NCBI RefSeq assembly: GCF_020615455.1
Contig: NC_059203.1
Span: 43,066,314-43,130,313 of the forward strand
DNA: 64,000 nt
From: Coregonus clupeaformis
Taxonomy: Eukaryota; Chordata; Actinopteri; Salmoniformes; Salmonidae
Direction: 5' to 3'
Made by a program: the position numbers and the translations under genes. Below the pieces are notes generated by a model that was given only the letters and a program-made list of their open reading frames with translations, was not told the DNA's origin and did not search any database. The stretch's first letter is position 1. Each line of letters opens with the position of its first letter. Below, piece by piece: positions 57,301-64,000 of the stretch.

Positions 57301-58754
57301 TTCATGTCTTAAAGTAATTATGGGCTTTCATTTCTCTTTGCTTATTTGAGCTGTTCTTGCCATAATATGGACTTGGTCTTTTACCAAATTGGGCAATCTT
57401 CTGTATACCCCCCGTCCCCCCCCGTCCCCCGTCACAACACAACTGATTGGCTCAAACTCATTAAGAAGGAAATAAATTATACAAATTAACTTTTAAGAAG
57501 GCTCACCTGTTAATTTTAATGTATTCCAGGTGACTACCTCATGAAGCTGGTTGAGAGAATGCCAAGAGTGTGCAAAGCTGTCATCAAGGCAAAGGGTGGC
57601 TATTTGAAGAATCGCAAATATAAAATATATTTTGATTCATTTAACACTTTTTTGGTTACTACATGATTCCATATGTGTTATTTCATAGTGTTGATGTCTT
57701 CACTATTATTCTACAATGTAGAAAATAGTAAAAATAAAGAAATACCTTTGAATGAGTAGGCGTTCTAAAACTTTTGACCGGTAGTGTATGTATTAAATAG
57801 GGTACCTTAAATGACAAAATACATTAAAATAAAATTCAACAGGCTACTATTAAGTAATTGCTCATGGTATGGAGGGCTAATTATTCACCTCTGCTCTCCT
57901 CCAGTACAAACACTTCACAGAGGACATCCAGACCTGTCAGTACCGCTCTGTGGAGGTCCTGATTGGGGCTGACTATGGCACTCCTGCAGACATCTGGAGC
58001 ACAGCCTGCATGGTGAGAACCCAGGAGCACCACATCCACACTTATGACTGTCCATAATATCTATTACTAAGAACTCTTACATTTCCATACAGGCATTTGA
58101 GCTGGCCACTGGGGAATATCTGTTTGAACCCCATTCAGGGGACAACTTCTCTCGAGAGGAAGGTAAGCCTTGTCCTTTCTCCTTTCTGTCCTGTGTTTTC
58201 CTGGTGATTTTGTTCTTGCTCAAAACAAAAAACAAATGCTATAATATTTATTTTACCAGGATAGTCCTATGTCTCCTTTCAGATCACATTGCTCATATAA
58301 TTGAGTTGCTGGGACCCCTTCCATCCCAGTTTGCCCTCTCAGGGAGAAACTCCAGGCGATATTTCAATCACAAAGGTATATCTATTCACATTGACTTGTG
58401 AACTGTTGTATACACTAATGGTTTCTTGTAGGATATGATTCATATTTTTGTGAAAAAGTACCCTTATTTTAGTTTCACCCACACAATGACTATCAAATTC
58501 CTTTTACATATCCTGTTCAGTCAATACCTAGTTTAATTAGGTACGATTATTTCCCTTGTTTGCTCACAGGGCAGCTGCGGCACATCTCAAGGCTGAAGCC
58601 ATGGACTTTGTGTGAGATCCTGCTGGATAAATACGAGTGGCCACGGGAGCAGGCAGTTCAGTTCAGTGCCTTCCTCCTCACCATGCTGGAGCCCCTCCCA
58701 GAGAAGAGAGCCACCGCTGCCCAGTGTCTAAAACATCCCTGGATCTCCTCATAG
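51372..58754 (+). CDS. srpk3: SR-protein-specific kinase, SRPK3-like
   Basis: Ser/Thr kinase that phosphorylates arginine-serine splicing factors. Coding exons: 51372-51639, 51750-51858, 51972-52059, 52248-52335, 52463-52569, 52713-52878, 53137-53162, 53902-54274, 56080-56177, 57905-58012, 58093-58162, 58283-58375 and 58570-58754 (stop TAG). The frame is continuous for 592 codons. The N-terminus is Pro/Ser-rich, then EILGSDDEEQENPSDYC and KLGWGHFSTVWLGWD (P-loop). VALKVVKSA gives the Lys and HTDIKPENIL the catalytic loop. A Ser-rich spacer of about 130 residues splits the kinase. DLGNACWV replaces the DFG, as in all SRPKs, followed by DIWSTACMAFELATGEYLFEPHSG. VRDSDPSDPKR and HVCMVLEVLGHQLLKW favour SRPK3 over SRPK1/2. 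An upstream exon could extend the start. Confidence 0.87.
53555..53579. repeat. Short (TG)n microsatellite
   Basis: About 12 TG units in an SR-kinase intron. Confidence 0.95.
54427..55945. mobile_element. Tc1-like nonautonomous element with an insertion
   Basis: CACTGAGTGTACAAAACATG at the left and GTTTTGTATACTCCGTG at the right are inverted and TA-flanked. Related to 18773-19267. 54835-55804 is foreign. Lies in the SR-kinase intron before the DLG exon. Confidence 0.85.
54835..55804. mobile_element. 970-bp interspersed repeat of unclear class
   Basis: Starts CTACGGGATCGATGTCCCGT and ends AAAAACAGTCCGATCC. It is bounded by the direct repeat TTAACCT (54828-54834 and 55805-55811). I remember similar sequence as common in salmonid genomes. 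No coding frame or inverted termini, so perhaps a retroposed element. Confidence 0.6.
56221..57786 (-). mobile_element. Tc1-like element in SR-kinase intron
   Basis: CACTACCGGTCAACATTTTT at the left and AAAACTTTTGACCGGTAGTG at the right are inverted and TA-flanked. 1566 bp. Minus-strand transposase traces: LHQMTWPPQCPDLNQIEMVW (56454-56699, the Glu region) and GLHGRIAAKKPLLKDTNNKK (56876-57130). Frames are broken. Confidence 0.92.
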
Positions 58755-60132
58755 ACATCATACTGCTACCTAGTGTCTGAACCCCTCTGGATCCCCTCAT
58801 GGACACACAGCTGTCTTACCGAGGCCACAGATGTTACACAGCTGAAGTCCCTTAATATGATGATGACTTCAAGGGCATTTCCACCACTTTTACACCATGT
58901 CATTATCTCCAGCACAATACCAGTGTCTAAATATGTTAAAATGGCACATTTCTACGTTTTGTAGAACAAAAAATAAATTAAAAAAGTTCTACCCGATGAC
59001 ATCATCAAAAGTTAAAACATTAAAAAATATATGTGCTTTCAAACACTGTGAGATTCGCGGCGACGTGGGGAGCAAGAAAATACCCTCCCTCTGGCTAGAA
59101 ACTTGTTGCCGGTTTAGAAAATCAGTTTCTCTTACTTTTTAATCCTACCCTGTGATGTCACAGAGAAGTATTTTTTAGGACCTTATCTTTTTAACCACAG
59201 ATCATAGAAACATGCTGTTTTCACATACCGTATGTAGACACTGGTTTGGTGCTGGTGCTAATTATGATTTTGAAAAGTCGCAGAATTGCCATTTAAGTGG
59301 GTTTGTGGGACACGGCTGATATTCAGCAAGTGTTATTTTTTTTCTGCTGATTTTCTGCAAGTGCTATTTTTCAGTTTGCTCTGGGAGAGCAATCAACTAT
59401 TACTCTATTTTTTCTGGTGATTTGAAGCGTTTGATGTGGAGAGATGACATGATGATGAAACAAATCCATAGTGCTGTTTTGTCAACAAGATGCTATCCTG
59501 ATTTATCTTTGTACATGCTAAATTAATGCCCCTCATAAGTTTTAACCAGTTTATGTAAAAATGTCACTGTTGAATTTTACAGCTGTCTTTAGATATTAAT
59601 TTGATATTCCAGATTATTATATGTGATGGCCTGTGTTCAGATTATTCAAATTTAAACACATCAATGACCAAAATCATAAAGAAGGCAAGATTTACTGGAA
59701 TACTGCCTTTTCAAAAGGACACTGGGAAGGCTTTACTTTTGTTTTTGACTTTCATTGAATAAATGTTATTTGTTTATAGAAGGCTTTCATTATCTACCAC
59801 TTTTCTTAATAGAAATCGGGTTAGAATTAGACATTGTGTTGATTTAGCCAATTCATGTATGAATTCATAATACTCTGATTCACTGGACTCCTGTCATGAG
59901 ACCTCATGGAATGACAGAGAAGGAGTGGCTTCAAAGGGTATTGGTATACTGTTGAGTAGGGTTCAAAACTGCAGCCCGGGCACCCAGTCCATGCAAGGTA
60001 AGCCATATCTCCCCTCTTTTCACTGCTTCCTTCTGTGTCATCCCTTGTGATCTAACTTATGTCTGAGTGTGCTTTGAGTATGTGTTGATGACTGAAAGTG
60101 GGCTTTCTCTAGTGAGACCTCCACAGCCACAT
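58755..60132 (+). other. SR-kinase 3' UTR region and downstream flank
   Basis: Noncoding and AT-rich; AATAAA at about 58971 and 59757. No other gene seen. Confidence 0.45.
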
Positions 60133-60237
60133 CCCACTGGGCACACAATGGTTGATTCAACGTTTTCACATAATTTAAATGAAATTATGTTGAACGAATG
60201 TGGAATAGACATTGAATTGATGTCTGTGCTCAGTGGG
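60133..60237. mobile_element. Short palindromic MITE
   Basis: CCCACTGGGCACA at the left and TGTGCTCAGTGGG at the right are inverted. The inside has GATTCAACG and GAATTGATG half-palindromes around AAATTATG. Target duplication not clear. Confidence 0.7.
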
Positions 60238-60299
60238 TTCACACTAAGGGTTAGCTATAATTCAGCAGAGGAAAGAGAGGGGGAGGGTTGGTAAGTAGG

Positions 60300-60464
60300 G
60301 AGGGGTTAGTCTCATGAAAATGTGCGTGCGCTGGTGTGTGAGACGAACTGTGCTGGAAGGTGTGAAACAGTTTATGGCGAGAGAGGTGGCATCAAGAAGG
60401 AGAAGTGTGAGTGAAGAAAAGGAACAATATCTCTACCCTGATTGGAGGCTGACAAGCTTCAGAT
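60300..60464 (+). other. Candidate 5' UTR exon of the comt-like gene
   Basis: A noncoding stretch ends AAGCTTCAGAT|GTAAGT, a good donor, 1.4 kb before an acceptor directly 5' of the comt-like ATG. Start undefined. Inference only. Confidence 0.3.
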
Positions 60465-61903
60465 GTAAGTAAAGCCATGTTATTATGCCATTGACATGTC
60501 TTTAATCTATATTTGCACGCTGAAATAGTATGGTAAATAGCTACTACTTTTTGCATGCTTACATTGTTGGTTTCAACTGTGGTTTTATGATAACAGTGCA
60601 GTGAGTTGTCTTCTCCCTTTAAAAAGCTTAAGATGTTGCAGAGCATTCTGAAGTTTCTGACTGACTGAATTGTGTAGATTTCAATGGAACTGTTCAGATG
60701 CCATAATTACATCAGAGGTGATTGGGCTAAATATGTGTGGCATGTCTTTTATATCATTTGATTCGCATGCCTCTCTTCACCTCATGATGTCCTGGAATTA
60801 TCTTCAGAGTTGTTTCATTGAGCTCCCTCTCTGTACACCGCAGTTTGTAATCATTTTAGTATAATCTGATTTTAATATTTTGTCTTTATACATTTTCAGT
60901 TTAGTCACCAAGCACCTTGAGGGGTGTGTAATGCCCACTGGAATATCCGCTTCATCAAACAATTTACAGTATATTTGCCATCAAATTAAGGCACTCTCTC
61001 AAAGCGCCTGACTGAATTTCCAGAAGCTTTTATGTATGTAGCTACAGAACATGTGTAAGAAAGCCAAAGTAAAGATGGTCACAGCCCCAGTGCCATGGGT
61101 TTTGTCTCACAGCTTGACCCATTTTGCCCAATGCGAGGCATTACCTCCGTTCAGCCTCTCCTGGTCTTATAGACAAGAGTTGTATTCTCTGAAAGGTTCA
61201 AGAGTCCACCCACTCCCCCCCTCCATGCACTCTTTCTGTTTTTCCATAAAACAGAAAATCATTTGTTTTGTAGTGGATTTAGGCTTAGTTCTTATTCCTT
61301 TTTACACTTTTCTCAACTCAACCACCATGTTTCAGAGGTGGTTCGGATTTTCAATATGAGCTCTAGGTTGTTGACTGTCTTTTCTTCATGCATAGACACT
61401 TGATATATTTGTTGTTACTTTGTCACATTGTCCAGTGTGATTTAGTTAGTATTATTTTGTAACACATCGACACATTAATGTATTTGTTGATAATATTAAT
61501 ATAAAGTGGCAATCATAATCCATTTCCCCTTGATGAGAGACGGTGAGAGTGATGGAGAGTAATGAGTGGATATGACAACAGTGGTTGAATGATAATGAGA
61601 GGAGGATATGTTTGAGTGTCATCTGCTGCATAGTAAATACCCATTTCATTAGCCTAGTACAAAGGGAGGAATGAAAGGAGAGATACAAGAGCTGATGGAC
61701 GTGGGCATTGATTTCCATAAGTATTCATTTCATTATGATCACACAGATTTCTTGTTAATAAGAGGACATACTGTATTACAAAATCTTTTTAAATGGGTAC
61801 AGTGTTTCTATGGTTACTTATTTGTTTATCCGTCTTCATAACTTAACTAGAAAGTTTATTTTACAGTGAATTAATTTTTATAACCACCATCTCTGTGTCC
61901 TAG
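60465..61903. other. Intron or upstream flank of the comt-like gene
   Basis: No repeat or gene recognised; AT-rich. Confidence 0.35.
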
Positions 61904-62075
61904 GATGTTGCTGAGCCTTCTTTCTGGTTTGATCGTGGGAGCAGCTGTCCTCTTTGTTCTTTACCGCTGGGTGATCCCCACAGCTGTGCAGTATCATGGA
62001 GGACTGGCACTACTGTGGCATGATGTCATCGTGGAGCGCACACTGGACACCTTGACCCGAACTTCACGTCCTCAA
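61904..62075 (+). CDS. Catechol O-methyltransferase-like, first coding exon (gene continues past the window)
   Basis: The exon lies between TGTGTCCTAG and CCTCAA|GTGAGC. The ATG at 61905 is followed by 57 codons in phase 0. Residues 1-24 form a hydrophobic signal anchor (LLSLLSGLIVGAAVLFVLYR). They are followed by GGLALLWHDVIVERTLDTLT and TSRPQ, which resemble the membrane-COMT juxtamembrane helix just before the methyltransferase domain. COMT transfers a methyl group from S-adenosylmethionine to catechols such as dopamine. No catalytic residue lies in this exon, so the assignment rests on the anchor and the W-x-D/E-V-x-x-E helix. Later exons were not found before 64000. Other single-pass proteins are possible. 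Confidence 0.55.
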
Positions 62076-62243
62076 GTGAGCTCTCTAAACAGATTTATAG
62101 TTAAGTCTTTGGTGTTCACCATTGTTATTATAGTATGTTGGTATTGTGATTCTTCCAGACCTATCATGAAAGGTATTATGACAGTGTTTCCCTTTGAGCG
62201 TTTCAGAGTGAAATGACAGTGTGTGTCATCCCTTTAATGTAAT

Positions 62244-62269
62244 CATATATATATATATATATATATATA
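62244..62269. repeat. (TA)n microsatellite at the Tc1 insertion site
   Basis: About 13 TA units immediately left of the chimeric element; more TA units follow its right end (63991-64000). Confidence 0.95.
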
Positions 62270-63990
62270 CTGCTAAAAAAAATAAAGGGAACACTTAAAC
62301 AACACAATGTAACTCCAAGTCAATCACACTTCTGTGAAATCAAACAGTCCAGTTAGGAAGCAACACTGATTGACAATACATTTCACATGCTGTTGTGCAA
62401 GTGGAATAGACAACAGGTGGAAATTATAGGCAATTAGCAAGACACCCCCAATAAAGGAGTGGTTCTGCAGGTGGTGACAACAGACCACTTCTCAGTTCCT
62501 ATGCTTCCTGGCTGATGTTTTGGTCACTTTTGAATGCTGGCGGTGCTTTCACTCTAGTGGTAGCATGAGACGGAGTCTACAACCCACACAAGTGGCTCAG
62601 GTAGTGCAGCTCATCCAGGATGGCACATCAATACGAGCTGTGGCAAGAAGGTTTGCTGTGTCTGTCAGCGTAGTGTCCAGAGCATGGAGGCGCTACCAGG
62701 AGACAGGCCAGTACATCAGGAGACGTGGAGGAGGCCGTAGGAGGGCAACAACCCAGCAGCAGGACTGCTACCTCCGCCTTTGTGCAAGGAGGAGCAGGAG
62801 GAGCACTGCCAGAGCCCTGCAAAATGACCTCCAGCAGGCCACAAATGTGCATGTGTCTGCTCAAACGGTCAGAAACAGACTCCATGAGGGTGGTATGAGG
62901 GCCCGACGTCCACAGGTGGGGGTTGTGCTTACAGCCCAACACCGTGCAGGACGTTTGGCATTTGCCAGAGAACACCAAGATTGGCAAATTCGCCACTGGT
63001 GCCCTGTGCTCTTCACACTGAGCACATGTGACAGGCGTGACAGAGTCTGGAGACGCCGTGGAGAACGTTCTGCTGCCTGCAACATCCTCCAGCATGACCG
63101 GTTTGGCGGTGGGTCAGTCATGGTGTGGGGTGGCATTTCTTTGGGGGGCCGCACAACCTTCCATGTGCTCGCCAGAGGTAGCCTGACTGCCATTAGGTAC
63201 CGAGATGAGATCCTCAGACCCCTTGTGAGACCATATTTGGACGAGATGGGTCCCATTATGCCTGGCGAAAACCAAACTCTGCATTCCACAGTAAGAACAT
63301 CATACCAAAGGTCAAGCATGGTGGTGGTGGTGGTGTGATGGTTTGGGGATGCTTTGCTGCCTCAGGACCTGGACGACTTGCCTTAATAGAAGGAACCATG
63401 AATTCTGCTCTATCAGAGAATTCTACAGGAGAATGTCAGACCATCCGTCTGTGAGCTGAAGCTGAAGCGCAGCTGGGTCATGCAGCAAGACAATGATCCA
63501 AAACACACAATCAAGTCTACATGAAAATTGCTAAAAAGCAACAAATTGGACATTTTGGAATGGCCTAGTCAGAGTCCAGACCTAATCCCAATTGAGATGT
63601 TGTGGCAGGACTTGAAATGAGCAGTTCATGCTTGAAAACCCACACGTCACTGAGTTAAAGCAGTTCTGCATGGAAGAGTGGGTCATAATTCCTCCACAGC
63701 GACGTGAGAGACTGATCAACAACTACAGGAAGCATTTGGTTAGTCATTGCAGCTAAAGGTGGCACAACCAGTTATTGAGTGTAAGGGGGCAATTACTTTT
63801 TCACACAGGGGAATTGGGTGTTGCATGAATTTGTTTATGAAATAAATAAAATAAATATGTAATTGTTATTTGTTCACTTATTTTCCCTTTATCTAATATT
63901 AGGTTTTGGTTGAAGATCTGCTAACATTCAGTATCACAAATATGCAAACATAGAGAATTAGAAAGGGGGCAAATACTTTTTCATAGCACT
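62270..63990 (+). mobile_element. Chimeric Tc1 element: 5' half of one family joined to 3' half of another
   Basis: The left end CTGCTAAAAAAAATAAAGGG belongs to one Tc1 family. The right end GGGGGCAAATACTTTTTCATAG belongs to another, and the two ends are not inverted copies. The change of family is at about 63236, just after GTGAGACCATAT. Confidence 0.8.
62565..63338 (+). pseudogene. Chimeric Tc1 transposase frame
   Basis: MRRSLQPTQVAQVVQLIQDG, a helix-turn-helix (VARRFAVSVSVVSRAWRRYQ), an Arg-rich linker and FGGGSVMVWGGISLGGRTTF, then an abrupt shift to GENQTLHSTVRTSYQRSS, another family's sequence read in the wrong frame. The first catalytic region reads VLFTLSTCDR, without the Asp-containing TDES motif. 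Downstream (63340-63780, other frames) are QQDNDPKHT, a P-I-E motif and several stops. Not functional. Confidence 0.85.
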
Positions 63991-64000
63991 ATATATATAT

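Overview
The window looks like nuclear DNA from a salmonid fish. It holds spliced vertebrate genes in large introns. The introns and gaps are packed with Tc1/mariner elements, including a Sleeping-Beauty-type copy, together with HpaI-type tRNA-derived SINEs, a jockey-superfamily LINE, hAT elements and foldback MITEs. I see no bacterial operon, CRISPR array or viral genome. All host genes found lie on the + strand.

Layout. (1) 45-14037: the 3' two-thirds of mbd1 (methyl-CpG-binding domain protein 1): 15 exons carrying the MBD, a Cys-rich finger, two CXXC zinc fingers and a C-terminal domain. Its introns hold three roughly 1.6-kb Tc1 elements, one deleted Tc1-like element carrying a SINE, and a LINE that is itself split by one of the Tc1 copies. 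The 3' UTR follows, to about 16.2 kb, with a hAT-type MITE. (2) 16.2-33.9 kb: a gene-poor gap with MITEs, a dead Tc1, SINEs, a 1.46-kb nonautonomous hAT-like element, a long GT microsatellite and a complete 4.0-kb hAT element with a perfect 8-bp target duplication. (3) 34183-42321: ccdc120, nine coding exons and 612 codons. Its seventh intron holds a three-layer transposon nest that includes the only uninterrupted full-length Tc1 transposase frame in the window. (4) 42.3-51.3 kb: the ccdc120 3' region, a Sleeping-Beauty-like element inserted in the end of another Tc1, a hAT MITE, candidate 5' exons for the next gene, and another Tc1 nest. (5) 51372-58754: an SR-protein kinase gene, best match srpk3, 13 coding exons and 592 codons, with transposons in two introns. 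(6) 61904-62075: first coding exon of a probable membrane catechol O-methyltransferase (comt-like) gene that continues beyond the window. It is followed by a chimeric Tc1 element.

The host genes do not form a pathway: chromatin (mbd1), centrosome/junction scaffold (ccdc120), splicing-factor kinase (srpk3) and catechol metabolism (comt). Exon models were built by hand from reading frame, GT/AG sites and remembered family sequences. The mbd1, ccdc120 and srpk3 models keep a continuous frame from end to end. I found no convincing undescribed biological system. The most unusual structures are transposon chimeras and nests, and domain differences in mbd1 and ccdc120.
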